The notes beneath the pieces were generated by a model, which was not told the DNA's origin, did no database searches, and saw only the letters and a list, made by a program, of their open reading frames with translations. The position numbers and the translations under genes are program-made. 64,000 nucleotides of DNA from Pseudomonas petrae (lineage in GTDB: Bacteria > Pseudomonadota > Gammaproteobacteria > Pseudomonadales > Pseudomonadaceae). Where the stretch lies: contig NZ_JAKJXE010000005.1 of assembly GCF_021728295.1 (NCBI RefSeq), forward strand, positions 1 to 64,000, written 5' to 3'. Shown here piece after piece: positions 8,711 through 19,094 of this stretch; the first letter of the stretch is position 1, and each line of letters opens with the position of its first letter.

Positions 8711-9829
8711 ATGCGACACCAGACCCATGATCTGCTGGCCCCGGTGCCCGGCACCGCGCGACAGATCCACAGCTTTCACTACGGCCCGGAAAACGGCGCC
8801 TGCAAGGTTTACATCCAGTCGTCCCTGCACGCCGACGAACTGCCGGGCATGCTGGTGTCCTGGTACTTGAAGCAACGGCTGGCCGAGCTTGAAAACGCCG
8901 GTCAGTTGCTCGGCGAAGTGGTGGTCGTTCCGGTGGCCAACCCCGTCGGCCTGGAGCAGGTCCTGATGGACATGCCACTGGGCCGTTACGAGCTTGAAAG
9001 CGGACAGAATTTCAACCGCCGCTTCGTCGACCTCGGTCAGCAAGTGGGCGATGAAGTCGAAGCGCTGCTGACCGATGACCCCAGGGGCAACGTCACGCTG
9101 ATTCGCAAAACCTTGCTGGCCGCACTGAATAACTGCGTCGGCAGCACCCAGCTGGAGTCCCAGCGCCTGACGTTGCAACGCCTGGCCTGTGACGCCGATG
9201 TGGTGCTGGACCTGCATTGTGATTTCGAATCCGTCGAGCACCTGTACACCACGCCTGAGGCCTGGCCGCAGGTCGAGGCGCTGTCGCGTTATCTCGGCGC
9301 ACAGGCAAGCCTGCTGGCGACTGATTCCGGCGGGCAGTCGTTCGACGAATGCTTCACGCTGGTCTGGTGGCAACTGCAGCAACGATTTGCCAAACGCTTT
9401 CCGATTCCGCTGGGCAGTTTTTCCGTGACCCTGGAGTTGCGCGGCCAGGGCGATGTCAATCACGCCCTCGCCAGCCGCGATTGTCAGGCGATCATCAGCT
9501 ACCTGATGCACCACGGCGCCATTGCTGGCGAGCCGGTCGCGCCACCTGAACTGATTTACCCCGCGACCCCGCTGGCGGGCGTCGAGCCCGTTGCCACGCC
9601 GGTCGGCGGTCTGTTGGTGTTCTGCACACTGCCCGGCGAATACGTCGAGGCGGGGCAATTGATCGCTGAGGTCATCGACCCGATCAGCGACGCAGTGACC
9701 CCGATCCACACGGCCAACGCTGGCCTTATGTACGCCCGCTCATTGCGACGCATGGCGACCGCCGGCATGGTCATCGCCCATGTCGCCGGCACCGAAGCCT
9801 ACCGCAGCGGCTACTTACTTTCTCCTTGA
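8711..9829 (+). CDS. aotO: Succinylglutamate desuccinylase/aspartoacylase family protein (AotO type)
   Basis: A 372-residue zinc carboxypeptidase-fold protein of the AstE/aspartoacylase family. Zinc ligands are likely in SSLHADELPG (His and Glu, near residue 40) and in LDLHCD (His, near residue 166). AstE removes succinate from N2-succinylglutamate at the end of the arginine succinyltransferase pathway; this family branch is longer and has no settled substrate. It sits between the permease and ATPase genes of the transporter, as aotO does in P. aeruginosa, where from memory it is not essential for uptake. It may deacylate an imported N-acyl amino acid. That link is inference from context. Confidence 0.82.
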   Translation: MRHQTHDLLAPVPGTARQIHSFHYGPENGACKVYIQSSLHADELPGMLVSWYLKQRLAELENAGQLLGEVVVVPVANPVGLEQVLMDMPLGRYELESGQNFNRRFVDLGQQVGDEVEALLTDDPRGNVTLIRKTLLAALNNCVGSTQLESQRLTLQRLACDADVVLDLHCDFESVEHLYTTPEAWPQVEALSRYLGAQASLLATDSGGQSFDECFTLVWWQLQQRFAKRFPIPLGSFSVTLELRGQGDVNHALASRDCQAIISYLMHHGAIAGEPVAPPELIYPATPLAGVEPVATPVGGLLVFCTLPGEYVEAGQLIAEVIDPISDAVTPIHTANAGLMYARSLRRMATAGMVIAHVAGTEAYRSGYLLSP

Positions 9830-9841
9830 GGACTGCCCTTC

Positions 9842-10606
9842 ATGTACAAACTGACCATCGATGGCCTGCACAAAAGCTACGGTGACCACGAGGTGCTCAA
9901 AGGGGTGTCGCTCAAGGCCAGCGTCGGCGACGTGATTTGCCTGATCGGCGCCAGCGGCTCGGGCAAGAGCACATTCCTGCGCTGCATCAATTTTCTCGAG
10001 CAACCCAATGACGGCGCCATGAGCCTGGACGGCCAGCCTGTGCGCATGGTCAGCGACACCGGCGGAATGCGCGTCGCCGATCCGGCCGAGCTTCAGCGGA
10101 TTCGCACGCGCCTGGCGATGGTGTTCCAGCACTTCAACCTGTGGAGCCACATGACGGTGCTGGAAAACATCACCATGGCACCACGCCGTGTGCTCGGCGT
10201 GTCGAAGGTTGAGGCTGAGGCCCGCGCGCGCAAATACCTGGACAAGGTCGGACTGCCCGCACGCGTTGCCGATCAGTACCCGGCGTTCCTGTCCGGCGGC
10301 CAACAGCAGCGCGTGGCCATCGCCCGCGCGCTGGCGATGGAACCGGAAATCATGCTCTTCGACGAACCTACATCGGCGCTCGACCCTGAATTGGTGGGTG
10401 AAGTGTTGAAAGTGATTCAGGGCCTCGCTGAAGAGGGCCGGACCATGATTCTGGTGACCCACGAAATGGGCTTCGCCCGCAAGGTCGCCAATCAGGTGGT
10501 GTTCTTGCACCAGGGCCAGATCGAGGAAATGGGCCACCCGGACGACGTGCTGGGCAGCCCGAAGAGCGAGCGCTTGCAGCAGTTTCTGAGCGGGAATTTG
10601 AAGTAA
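9842..10606 (+). CDS. aotP: Basic amino acid ABC transporter, ATPase
   Basis: A 254-residue ATP-binding subunit of the polar amino acid (HisP/GlnQ) type that powers AotQM. Walker A is GASGSGKST, the signature is LSGGQQQR and Walker B is [12 protein letters not shown]. It is the last gene of the operon and begins 12 bases after aotO. Downstream is a REPIN and then an unrelated helicase gene. Confidence 0.9.
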   Translation: MYKLTIDGLHKSYGDHEVLKGVSLKASVGDVICLIGASGSGKSTFLRCINFLEQPNDGAMSLDGQPVRMVSDTGGMRVADPAELQRIRTRLAMVFQHFNLWSHMTVLENITMAPRRVLGVSKVEAEARARKYLDKVGLPARVADQYPAFLSGGQQQRVAIARALAMEPEIMLFDEPTSALDPELVGEVLKVIQGLAEEGRTMILVTHEMGFARKVANQVVFLHQGQIEEMGHPDDVLGSPKSERLQQFLSGNLK

Positions 10607-10660
10607 TTCGTAGTGCGCTGATCTCCCGCCGAGCTCATGACTCTCGGCAAATGCAAATCC

Positions 10661-10765
10661 TGTAGGAGCGACCGGGGTGGCGCTCCACCTTGCCCGCGAT
10701 AGCCAGTTGTCTGTGCCGAAACAGGTGACTGACGGAAAGCCATCGCGGGCAAGCGCGCTCCTGCA
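10661..10765. repeat. REPIN (GGAGCG...GCCCGCGAT family)
   Basis: Two inverted arms (TGTAGGAGCG...CTTGCCCGCGAT on the left, ATCGCGGGCAAGCGCGCTCCTGCA on the right) enclose a variable centre. This family differs in core sequence from the CCCGGCTAAAGCCGG REPINs but resembles the elements at 46171, 47626 and 55926. It marks the right boundary between the inserted transporter operon and the helicase gene. Confidence 0.85.
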
Positions 10766-10849
10766 GTTTCAGCGCCGGGTGATAAATCCCGACCAAACTA
10801 AACCCCTCCCCCCGCGGTCTCTGACTTAACCCCTTCCCAGAGCCTGCGC

Positions 10850-13342
10850 ATGCCCAAAGCTGTCAATTTCGCCAAGCGCTGGTTTGCCGAGCGTGGCTGG
10901 AAACCGTTCCCCTTCCAGAAAGAAGTCTGGGCCGCCGTCGCTCGGGGCGAGTCGGGCCTGTTGCACGCCAGCACCGGCGCAGGCAAGACCTATTCGGTGT
11001 GGTTTGCCGCCCTCAATCAGTTCGCCCGGCCCGCGCCCGGGCCCACGGAGCAGAAGCCGCGCAAGCGCAAGCCCGTTGCCGCGCCCCTCAGCGTGCTGTG
11101 GATCACGCCCATGCGCGCCCTCGCCGCCGACACCGCCCGCGCCCTGGAAGTGCCGCTGCAGGATTTGCAGATTCCGTGGAGCGTCGGCCTGCGCACGGGC
11201 GACACCAGTAGCAGCGAACGCGCCAAACAGGGCCGGCGCCTGCCCTCCGCGCTGATCACCACGCCGGAGAGCCTGACGCTGCTGCTGACCCGCGCCGATG
11301 CCCAGGCAACGATGTCGACGCTGAAGATGGTGGTGGTCGATGAGTGGCACGAACTGATCGGCAACAAGCGCGGCATCCAGCTGCAGCTGGCGCTGGCGAG
11401 GCTGCGCCAGTGGAATCCGCAGTTGGTCATCTGGGGCCTTTCCGCGACCCTCGGCAACCAGGAGCACGCGCAACAGGTGCTGGTGGGCGATCGCGGCACC
11501 ACCGTTCACGGCAAAGTGGTCAAGGAATTGATCGTCGACACGCTGTTGCCGCCGTCGATCGAGCGCTTCCCCTGGGCCGGGCACATGGGATTGCGCATGC
11601 TCCCGCAGGTGCTGGCCGAGGTCGACAGCTGCTCCAGCTGCTTGCTATTCACCAATACCCGGGCGCAGTCGGAAGTCTGGTATCAGGCGCTGCTGGAAGC
11701 GCGCCCGGACTGGGCCGGGCTGATCGCGCTGCACCACGGCTCGCTGTCCCGCGAGGTCCGTGACTGGGTTGAACGGGCGCTGAAAGAAGGCCACTTGAAA
11801 GCGGTGGTCTGCACCTCGAGCCTCGACCTTGGTGTGGACTTTTTGCCAGTCGAGCGCGTGCTGCAGATCGGCTCGGCCAAGGGCGTCGCGCGGCTGATGC
11901 AGCGTGCGGGACGTTCGGGCCACGCGCCAGGCCGCCCGTCACGGGTCACGCTGGTGCCGACCCACAGCCTGGAACTGGTCGAGGCCGCGGCCGCCCGCGA
12001 CGCAGTCAACGCACGTTTGATCGAACCCCGCGAATCACCCTACAAGCCGCTGGATGTCCTCGTACAACATCTGGTGAGCATGGCGCTCGGTGGCGGCTTT
12101 ACTCCCGACGCGTTACTGGCCGAAGTTCGCACCGCGTGGGCCTATCGCGATCTCACGGACGAGGAATGGGAGTGGGCGCTGGCTTTCGTGCGCTACGGCG
12201 GTCTGTCACTGACGGCGTACCCTGATTATCGACGCGTTGAGCCTGACGAAGACGGCATCTGGCGCGTCCCCGATGCACGCCTCGCCCGACGCCACCGCAT
12301 GAGCGTGGGCACCATCGTCAGCGACGCTAGCATCAACGTGAAGTATTGGAGCAAGGGCGGCGGAGGCGGATCCCTCGGCAGCGTCGAAGAAGGCTTCATC
12401 GCCCGATTGAAACCCGGAGACGGCTTTCTGTTCAGCGGTCGCCTGCTGGAACTGGTGCGCGTTGAGAACATGACCGCGTACGTGAAAAAGGCTACGGGCA
12501 AGAAAGCCGCCGTCCCACGCTGGAATGGCGGACGGATGCCGCTCTCCAACGAACTGGCAGACGCCGTTGTCGAAAAATTCGATGCCGCGGCCCGGGGCGA
12601 CTTCAGCAGCCCCGAGATGCACATCGTCAGCCCGCTGCTCGAAGTGCAACGGCAATGGTCGGCGCTGCCGCGCAAGGACACGCTGCTGGCGGAAGTCTTG
12701 AAGTCTCGCGAAGGCTGGCATTTGTTTCTCTATCCCTTCGCCGGACGGCATGTGCACCTGGGGTTGGCGAGCCTGCTGGCGTGGCGACTGAGCCGCGACA
12801 CGCCGCTGACCTTCTCGATCGCCGTGAATGACTATGGCTTCGAGCTGCTCAGCGCCACGCCGATCGACTGGAGCGAGCGCCTGTCGACACAGCTGTTTTC
12901 AGAAGACGAGCTGCTGGCGGATATCATTGCCAGCCTGAACGCCGGCGAACTTGCACTGCGCCGCTTTCGCGAGATTGCCCGCATCGCCGGGCTGGTGTTC
13001 TCCGGATACCCTGGCGCGCCTAAAAGCAATCGACAGCTGCAAGCCTCAAGCGGCTTGTTCTTCGAAGTGTTCAAACAGTACGACGCCAGCAACCTGCTGC
13101 TGACGCAAGCTCAAGAGGAAGTGCTGCGACAAGAGCTGGACGTGGCCCGTCTCGAACAAACCCTCAGCCGTATCAACAACCGAACCCTGGATTTGCACGT
13201 GATCAAACGCCCCACCCCGATGGCCTTTCCGCTGCTGGTAGAACGCATGCGCGAAAGCCTCAGCACCGAAAAACTCTCTGACCGCATCGCGCGAATGGTC
13301 AGTGACCTGGAAAAAGCCGCCGGGCCTGAGGTTATGACGTGA
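10850..13342 (+). CDS. Ligase-associated DEXH-box helicase (Lhr family)
   Basis: An 830-residue superfamily 2 helicase of the Lhr core type, matching the ligase-associated helicase family (TIGR04121-like). Walker A is ASTGAGKT, Walker B is VVVDEWHE, motif III is SATLG, and motif VI is QRAGRSGH. The RecA lobes are followed by the winged-helix and Lhr-specific domains. It presumably unwinds damaged DNA for the exonuclease and ligase encoded upstream. The 3' end overlaps the phosphoesterase start by four bases (GTGA), which ties these two genes together. The ligase gene that usually lies immediately upstream is here about 4.8 kb away. Confidence 0.92.
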   Translation: MPKAVNFAKRWFAERGWKPFPFQKEVWAAVARGESGLLHASTGAGKTYSVWFAALNQFARPAPGPTEQKPRKRKPVAAPLSVLWITPMRALAADTARALEVPLQDLQIPWSVGLRTGDTSSSERAKQGRRLPSALITTPESLTLLLTRADAQATMSTLKMVVVDEWHELIGNKRGIQLQLALARLRQWNPQLVIWGLSATLGNQEHAQQVLVGDRGTTVHGKVVKELIVDTLLPPSIERFPWAGHMGLRMLPQVLAEVDSCSSCLLFTNTRAQSEVWYQALLEARPDWAGLIALHHGSLSREVRDWVERALKEGHLKAVVCTSSLDLGVDFLPVERVLQIGSAKGVARLMQRAGRSGHAPGRPSRVTLVPTHSLELVEAAAARDAVNARLIEPRESPYKPLDVLVQHLVSMALGGGFTPDALLAEVRTAWAYRDLTDEEWEWALAFVRYGGLSLTAYPDYRRVEPDEDGIWRVPDARLARRHRMSVGTIVSDASINVKYWSKGGGGGSLGSVEEGFIARLKPGDGFLFSGRLLELVRVENMTAYVKKATGKKAAVPRWNGGRMPLSNELADAVVEKFDAAARGDFSSPEMHIVSPLLEVQRQWSALPRKDTLLAEVLKSREGWHLFLYPFAGRHVHLGLASLLAWRLSRDTPLTFSIAVNDYGFELLSATPIDWSERLSTQLFSEDELLADIIASLNAGELALRRFREIARIAGLVFSGYPGAPKSNRQLQASSGLFFEVFKQYDASNLLLTQAQEEVLRQELDVARLEQTLSRINNRTLDLHVIKRPTPMAFPLLVERMRESLSTEKLSDRIARMVSDLEKAAGPEVMT

Positions 13343-13995
13343 GGCCGTATCTGTCGATTCAGTTGGCGGGTGCGGAGTTGTGGTTACTGGCGGATAAGGC
13401 CATCTACTACCCGGCCGAGCGCGCGCTGTTGATCGCCGACGCCCACTTTGGCAAGGCCGCTGCCTACCGACGGTTGGGCCAGCCAGTACCCCATGGCACC
13501 ACCGACGATAACCTTCAGCGCCTGGATGCACTGCTGGCGAGCTATGACTGCGATCGGTTGATCTTCCTGGGGGATTTTCTGCACGCCCCGGAATCCCACG
13601 CAGCCGGCACGCTGTCGGCCATTCAGGCATGGCGCGACAAACATCACGGTCTGGGGATCACCCTGATTCGAGGTAACCATGACAAACGTGCAGGCGACCC
13701 GCCACCGGAACTGCGCATGGAAGTCGTCGAGGAACCCATGTTTCTGGGGCCTTATGCGTTGCAGCACGAACCTGACCCGCACCCTGATTTTCACGTCCTG
13801 GCGGGGCATGTGCACCCGGCCTACCGACTGTACGGACGAGGACGCCAGCGATTGCGGCTGCCATGCTTCTACGTGCTCCCACGCGTGAGCCTGCTGCCGG
13901 CATTTGGTGCTTTTACGGGGGGTATGAATATCGATCGGGCTGAGAACAGCAAGATTTATGTGGTGGGGGATGGAGCGGTGTGGGAGGCGGTTTGA
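13339..13995 (+). CDS. pdeM: Ligase-associated metallophosphoesterase (PdeM type)
   Basis: A 218-residue calcineurin-like phosphoesterase. All signature motifs are present in order: [20 protein letters not shown] and AGHVHP. The family is found next to ATP-dependent ligases and the Lhr-like helicase and is thought to process DNA ends in that repair pathway. The start is GTG, overlapping the helicase stop, which implies coupled translation. It completes the four-gene set: exonuclease, ligase, helicase, phosphoesterase. Confidence 0.88.
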   Translation: MRPYLSIQLAGAELWLLADKAIYYPAERALLIADAHFGKAAAYRRLGQPVPHGTTDDNLQRLDALLASYDCDRLIFLGDFLHAPESHAAGTLSAIQAWRDKHHGLGITLIRGNHDKRAGDPPPELRMEVVEEPMFLGPYALQHEPDPHPDFHVLAGHVHPAYRLYGRGRQRLRLPCFYVLPRVSLLPAFGAFTGGMNIDRAENSKIYVVGDGAVWEAV

Positions 13996-14116
13996 AGCGG
14001 AATTCCAGCTACCGGAGACAGAGCTGAAAAATCTCCGGGATCGAGTCGAACGCTTTTATGTGACTGACAGAGGACGTAATGGCCCCGCCGATGCCCTGGC
14101 TTCGGCGGGACATGGA

Positions 14117-14338
14117 TCAGGCAACCGGCGCCGGTGGTGGCTCGTCTGGTATGGTCGGCACGCCACCTTCGTCAGGCTGGGGATATTCGTTGGGAGTATC
14201 CGGGTCTGGCTGCCCGGGAATGCCCCCGGCGACCATATTATTGAGGTGTGGATGCGCTAACAGCGACCAAGCCAGCAAACCAACCTGATTGGCACTCGGG
14301 TCGGGTTCCTTGCTGCTGGTGTTGATGTGTCTCTTCAT
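14117..14338 (-). CDS. Small proline-rich hypothetical protein
   Basis: A 73-residue protein I do not recognise. It is supported as a gene by CAGGAG eight bases before its ATG, which lies at 14338 on the minus strand. The N-terminal half (KRHINTSSKEPDP...LLAWSLLAHPHLNN) is followed by a Pro/Gly/Asp-rich, acidic tail without predicted fold (PDTPNEYPQPDEGG). There is no signal peptide and no membrane segment. It lies downstream of dcd on the same strand, separated by 109 bases. Confidence 0.6.
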   Translation of the reverse strand: MKRHINTSSKEPDPSANQVGLLAWSLLAHPHLNNMVAGGIPGQPDPDTPNEYPQPDEGGVPTIPDEPPPAPVA

Positions 14339-14447
14339 AGGGCACTCCTGAGCGTTGGCCCCACCCGCATGGTGCGGTTGGGAACAGTTCAGTCAATAGA
14401 GTGCGAATTCCGAGACAAATTCAGTGACTGGCTGACAAATGGCGCGA

Positions 14448-15014
14448 TTAGGTACGGGGCAGCGTCACACCGCGCTGGCCTTGATACTTGCCACCACGGT
14501 CCTTGTAGGACACTTCACACTCTTCGTCGGATTCCAGGAAAAGCATCTGTGCGACGCCTTCGTTGGCGTAAATCTTCGCCGGCAGCGTGGTGGTGTTGGA
14601 GAACTCCAGCGTCACGTGGCCTTCCCATTCAGGCTCAAGAGGCGTCACGTTGACGATGATGCCGCAGCGCGCGTAGGTGCTTTTGCCCAGACAGATGGTC
14701 AGCACGTTACGCGGAATGCGGAAATATTCGACGGTGCGTGCCAGCGCAAACGAGTTCGGCGGGATGATGCAAACGTCGCTTTTGACGTCTACAAAACTTT
14801 TTTCATCGAAATTCTTCGGGTCAACGGTGGCCGAATTGATGTTGGTGAACACCTTGAATTCATCGGCGCAACGCACGTCGTAGCCATAGCTGGAGACACC
14901 GAAAGAGATCACCCGATCAGCGCCTTCGCCGCGCACCTGACGCTCCACGAACGGCTCGATCATGCCGTGTTCCTGCGCCATGCGGCGAATCCACTTGTCC
15001 GATTTGATGCTCAT
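14448..15014 (-). CDS. dcd: dCTP deaminase
   Basis: A 188-residue dCTP deaminase, which converts dCTP to dUTP for thymidylate synthesis. Family motifs are the N-terminal [12 protein letters not shown], the substrate loop [13 protein letters not shown], the catalytic-glutamate region [15 protein letters not shown], and a C-terminal tail that closes over the nucleotide ([11 protein letters not shown]). Length is that of E. coli Dcd. It is transcribed divergently from the cold-shock gene to its right. Confidence 0.96.
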   Translation of the reverse strand: MSIKSDKWIRRMAQEHGMIEPFVERQVRGEGADRVISFGVSSYGYDVRCADEFKVFTNINSATVDPKNFDEKSFVDVKSDVCIIPPNSFALARTVEYFRIPRNVLTICLGKSTYARCGIIVNVTPLEPEWEGHVTLEFSNTTTLPAKIYANEGVAQMLFLESDEECEVSYKDRGGKYQGQRGVTLPRT

Positions 15015-15324
15015 GGCGGTGTCCTGAATAGCGAGGTGAAAAAGATGTCCGGCATCTTACCGGTCGAACGCCCCGGGTTCAAAGATTGCGCACCGCGTGG
15101 ATTAAAGGCGTTGAGCCACCTCAAGAAAAAATCGCAGACAGCCCCTTTGCACATCCGAGAAAAAGGGGTAAGGTGACTCCACTGTGTTGCTTGTGTCACT
15201 GAGAATATCTACACGATGTTGAATTTCGATCCAACCATCTCCAAGAATTTTTCCTGCTCTTTGCACTCAGTCTCGGCCAGGGCACTTCCTGAGTCGCAGT
15301 TAACTTTGTCCAAGGAGATACACC

Positions 15325-15534
15325 ATGTCTAATCGCCAAACTGGTACCGTTAAGTGGTTCAACGATGAAAAAGGCTTCGGCTTCATCACTCCACAATCGG
15401 GTGACGACCTGTTCGTTCACTTCAAAGCTATCCAATCTGACGGCTTCAAAAGCCTGAAAGAAGGCCAACAGGTCTCTTTCATCGCTACCCGCGGTCAGAA
15501 AGGCATGCAAGCTGAAGAAGTTCAAGTTATCTAA
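15325..15534 (+). CDS. capB: Cold-shock protein (CspA family)
   Basis: A 69-residue single cold-shock domain that binds single-stranded RNA and DNA and acts as an RNA chaperone. RNP1 (KGFGFI) and RNP2 (LFVHF) are intact. The ribosome site AAGGAGA is strong. Upstream from about 15180 is a non-coding leader of over 100 bases, as is usual for cspA-type genes, whose long 5' UTR allows thermoregulation. The name capB follows Pseudomonas usage, but csp paralogues are hard to tell apart. Confidence 0.93.
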   Translation: MSNRQTGTVKWFNDEKGFGFITPQSGDDLFVHFKAIQSDGFKSLKEGQQVSFIATRGQKGMQAEEVQVI

Positions 15535-15552
15535 CTTGTACTGAATCGCTTA

Positions 15553-15585
15553 AAAGACCCCGCCCTCAAAAGCGGGGTTTTTTTA
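15553..15585 (+). terminator. Rho-independent terminator of the cold-shock gene
   Basis: The stem ACCCCGC/GCGGGGT closes a short loop and is followed by seven Ts, 18 bases after the cold-shock stop codon. Confidence 0.9.
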
Positions 15586-15700
15586 TGCCTGTAGAAAGGG
15601 CATTCCTGCACATCCCGCCGGCGACATCTGCCTCAAATCTTGCTACCGCGACATGCCGAGCATCCGGCACATCGCGTCTCCAGCCTTACGCCTTAGCGCA

Positions 15701-16795
15701 TCAGTCATCGCTCACAGAGATGCTCGGCATCTCCGCAGACGCGGCTTCCTGCAGCACGATCCGCGCGCCGACATGACGCGCCAGCTCCTGATACACCATC
15801 GCAATCTGACTCTCGGGTTCGGCAATCGCCGTCGGCTTGCCGCCATCGGCCTGCTCTCGAATCAGCATGGACAGCGGCAGCGAGGCCAGCAGCTCGACGC
15901 CATATTGCGTCGCCAGCTTCTCCCCTCCGCCTTCGCCAAACAGATGCTCGGCATGACCGCAGTTCGAGCAGATATGCACGGCCATGTTCTCAACGACACC
16001 CAGCACCGGGATGTTGACCTTGCGGAACATCTCCACGCCTTTTTTCGCGTCCAGTAATGCGAGGTCCTGCGGGGTCGTGACGATCACTGCGCCCGCAACC
16101 GGGACCTTTTGCGCGAGGGTCAGCTGGATATCGCCGGTGCCTGGCGGCATGTCGATGACCAGGTAATCCAAATCATTCCAGGCGGTCTGGGTCACCAGTT
16201 GCAGCAGCGCCCCCGACACCATCGGCCCTCTCCAGACCATCGGTGTGTTGTCGTCGGTCAGAAACGCCATGGACATCACTTCGATCCCATGGGCCTCGAT
16301 CGGCACGAACCACTTCTGATCCTTGATCTTCGGACGGGTGCCTTCGGCGATGCCGAACATGACGCCCTGGCTCGGGCCGTAGATATCGGCATCAAGAATG
16401 CCTACGCGCGCGCCTTCGCGGGACAGCGCCAACGCCAGGTTCGCCGCCGTCGTGGATTTACCGACGCCGCCTTTGCCCGACGCAACGGCCACGATGTTCT
16501 TCACATTGGCCAGACCGGGGATCTGGCCGAGCGCTTTGTGCGGGTGAATGACCGAGGCGATCTGGACGCTGGCGGATGCCACGCCATCCAGTCCTTCAAT
16601 CGCCATCTGCAGCATCTGCGCCCAGCCGTTCTTGAACAACGCGGCCGCGTAACCCAACTCCAGCTGGACGCTCACGCGCTCGCCGTCGATCTCGATAGCG
16701 CGGACACACCCGGCGCTGACCGGGTCCTGATTCAAGTAAGGATCGGTGTACTGGCGAAGGACGGCTTCCACCGTTGCGCGATTGACAGCGCTCAT
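15701..16795 (-). CDS. apbC: Iron-sulfur cluster carrier ATPase (Mrp/ApbC)
   Basis: A 364-residue Mrp/NBP35-family P-loop ATPase that loads Fe-S clusters onto target proteins. It has an N-terminal MIP18/DUF59 domain (about 1-90), a deviant Walker A GKGGVGKST, and a cluster-bridging CxxC (CSNCGH) towards the C-terminus. I start at 16795 because GGGAG precedes that ATG; an upstream in-frame extension of 36 codons looks unlike a Mrp N-terminus. It is divergent from metG with a shared 183-base promoter region, the usual Pseudomonas order. Confidence 0.94.
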   Translation of the reverse strand: MSAVNRATVEAVLRQYTDPYLNQDPVSAGCVRAIEIDGERVSVQLELGYAAALFKNGWAQMLQMAIEGLDGVASASVQIASVIHPHKALGQIPGLANVKNIVAVASGKGGVGKSTTAANLALALSREGARVGILDADIYGPSQGVMFGIAEGTRPKIKDQKWFVPIEAHGIEVMSMAFLTDDNTPMVWRGPMVSGALLQLVTQTAWNDLDYLVIDMPPGTGDIQLTLAQKVPVAGAVIVTTPQDLALLDAKKGVEMFRKVNIPVLGVVENMAVHICSNCGHAEHLFGEGGGEKLATQYGVELLASLPLSMLIREQADGGKPTAIAEPESQIAMVYQELARHVGARIVLQEAASAEMPSISVSDD

Positions 16796-16978
16796 GGGTG
16801 ACTCCCTATAAAGACTGACTAAAACAGGGGGCCATCCTACCTTGTATGCCTGATAAAGAACGCAACGACATTTCCTTTCAAGCACATCGGCAGATTCCGA
16901 CACGCAGCGCGGGATGAAAAAAAACGCTCAGGCCTTTATAGTGGCCGACCTCCGTTTCACTTCAAGTAGCCGAGCCCA

Positions 16979-19027
16979 ATGTCCGAGCCACGCAAGATTC
17001 TCGTCACCAGCGCCCTGCCCTATGCCAATGGTTCCATTCACCTTGGCCACATGCTCGAGTACATCCAGACCGACATGTGGGTGCGCTTTCAAAAGCACCG
17101 CGGCAATCAGTGCATTTACGTGTGCGCGGACGACGCCCATGGCTCGGCGATCATGCTGCGCGCCGAGAAAGAAGGCATCACGCCCGAGCAGTTGATCGCC
17201 AACGTGCAGGCCGAGCACAGCGCCGACTTCGCTGACTTCCTGGTGGATTTCGACAATTTCCACTCGACCCATGCTGAAGAAAACCGCGAACTGTCGAGCC
17301 TGATCTATACCCGCCTTCGCGACGCCGGCCACATCGCCACGCGCTCCGTGACGCAGTATTTCGACCCGGAAAAGAAAATGTTCCTGGCCGACCGTTTCAT
17401 AAAAGGCACCTGCCCGAAATGCGGCACCGAAGACCAGTACGGAGACAACTGCGAAAAGTGCGGCGCGACCTACGCCCCGACTGACCTGAAAGATCCGAAG
17501 TCCGCGATTTCCGGTGCAACCCCGGTGCTCCGAGACTCAAAGCATTTCTTCTTCGACCTGCCGGCGTTCGACGCCATGCTCAAGAGCTGGACGCGAAGCG
17601 GCACGTTGCAGGACGCCGTAGCGAACAAACTTTCCGAATGGCTCGATTCCGGTCTGCAGCAGTGGGACATCTCCCGCGATGCGCCGTATTTCGGCTTCGA
17701 GATTCCCGACGAGCCGGGCAAATATTTCTATGTGTGGCTGGATGCTCCTATCGGCTACATGGCGAGCTTCAAGAACCTCTGCGCGCGCCGTCCGGAACTG
17801 GACTTCGATGCGTTCTGGCGCAAGGACTCGACCACCGAGCTCTACCACTTCATCGGCAAAGACATCGTCAACTTCCATGCGCTGTTCTGGCCGGCGATGC
17901 TCGAGGGCTCAGGTTTCCGCAAGCCTACCGGCATCAACGTTCACGGCTACCTGACCGTTAACGGCCAGAAGATGTCGAAGTCCCGTGGCACCTTCATCAA
18001 GGCTCGCACGTACCTTGAACACCTGTCGCCGGAATACCTGCGTTACTACTACGCGGCCAAGCTGGGCCGTGGCGTCGACGATCTCGACCTGAACCTCGAG
18101 GACTTCGTGCAAAAGGTCAACTCCGACCTGATCGGCAAGGTGGTGAACATCGCCAGCCGTTGCGCGGGCTTCATTCAGAAAGGTAACGCAGGCTTGCTGG
18201 TGGCCGGCAATGCAGAGCCCGAACTGACCGATGCTTTTCATGCCGCAGCGCCTAGCATTGCCGATGCCTACGAGGCACGTGACTTTGCCCGTGCGATGCG
18301 CGAAATCATGGCGCTGGCCGACCGCGCCAACGCCTGGATCGCCGACAAGGCGCCCTGGTCGCTGGCCAAGCAGGAAGGTAAACAGGACGAGGTTCAGGCG
18401 ATCTGCGCCCTGGGCATCAATCTGTTCCGTCAGTTGGTGATCTTCCTCAAGCCTGTGCTGCCGAATCTGGCCGCAGACGCCGAGCAGTTCCTCAACGTCG
18501 CGCCACTGACCTGGGATGACCACCAGACGCTGCTGAGCAATCATCAGCTCAACCCGTTCCAGCCGTTGATGACGCGCATCGACCCCGTAAAAGTGGAAGC
18601 CATGACCGACGCATCGAAAGAAGACCTGGCCGCCAGCACCACCGACACAGGTGCGGCACCGCAGGGTAATGGTGAGCTGACCAACGACCCGCTCTCCCCG
18701 GAGATCGACTTCGACGCCTTTGCGGCGATTGACCTGCGCGTCGCGCTGATCGAAAAAGCCGAGCACGTCGAAGGCGCCGACAAGCTGCTGCGCCTGACGC
18801 TGGACATCGGCGACGAGAAGCGCAATGTCTTCTCAGGCATCAAGAGCGCCTACCCGAACCCGGCGGAGCTGGAGGGTCGGTTGACCATGATGATCGCCAA
18901 CCTGAAGCCGCGGAAAATGCGCTTCGGTATCTCCGAAGGCATGGTGATGGCAGCGGGTCCTGGCGGTGAAGAGATTTACCTGCTGAGCCCTGACACCGGC
19001 GCCAAGCCCGGTCAGCGCATCAAGTAA
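16979..19027 (+). CDS. metG: Methionyl-tRNA synthetase
   Basis: A 682-residue class I aminoacyl-tRNA synthetase that charges tRNA-Met. The nucleotide-binding HIGH motif appears as HLGH near residue 21, KMSKS is intact (GQKMSKSRG), and a zinc knuckle of the CPKC...CEKC type lies near residues 145-161. The C-terminal 100 residues form the dimerising tRNA-binding OB domain ([13 protein letters not shown]), after a linker rich in Ala, Thr and Gly. This is the long, dimeric bacterial form. Confidence 0.97.
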   Translation: MSEPRKILVTSALPYANGSIHLGHMLEYIQTDMWVRFQKHRGNQCIYVCADDAHGSAIMLRAEKEGITPEQLIANVQAEHSADFADFLVDFDNFHSTHAEENRELSSLIYTRLRDAGHIATRSVTQYFDPEKKMFLADRFIKGTCPKCGTEDQYGDNCEKCGATYAPTDLKDPKSAISGATPVLRDSKHFFFDLPAFDAMLKSWTRSGTLQDAVANKLSEWLDSGLQQWDISRDAPYFGFEIPDEPGKYFYVWLDAPIGYMASFKNLCARRPELDFDAFWRKDSTTELYHFIGKDIVNFHALFWPAMLEGSGFRKPTGINVHGYLTVNGQKMSKSRGTFIKARTYLEHLSPEYLRYYYAAKLGRGVDDLDLNLEDFVQKVNSDLIGKVVNIASRCAGFIQKGNAGLLVAGNAEPELTDAFHAAAPSIADAYEARDFARAMREIMALADRANAWIADKAPWSLAKQEGKQDEVQAICALGINLFRQLVIFLKPVLPNLAADAEQFLNVAPLTWDDHQTLLSNHQLNPFQPLMTRIDPVKVEAMTDASKEDLAASTTDTGAAPQGNGELTNDPLSPEIDFDAFAAIDLRVALIEKAEHVEGADKLLRLTLDIGDEKRNVFSGIKSAYPNPAELEGRLTMMIANLKPRKMRFGISEGMVMAAGPGGEEIYLLSPDTGAKPGQRIK

Positions 19028-19094
19028 ACCGACCCGAACCGTAACATTCTGCACGTTATCGACGGCCCGCTCGGGTCGTCGATCGGGTCCAAGC

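Noticed and set aside
7985..9709. 574-codon minus-strand frame opposite aotM and aotO
   Set aside because: Antisense to two genes with clear families and overlapping starts; the translation is rich in His, Arg and Gln as expected for a reverse frame of C-ending codons.
16796..16903. 36-codon N-terminal extension of ApbC/Mrp
   Set aside because: The extension is Cys- and Tyr-containing, unlike Mrp N-termini, and the internal ATG at 16795 has a proper ribosome site.
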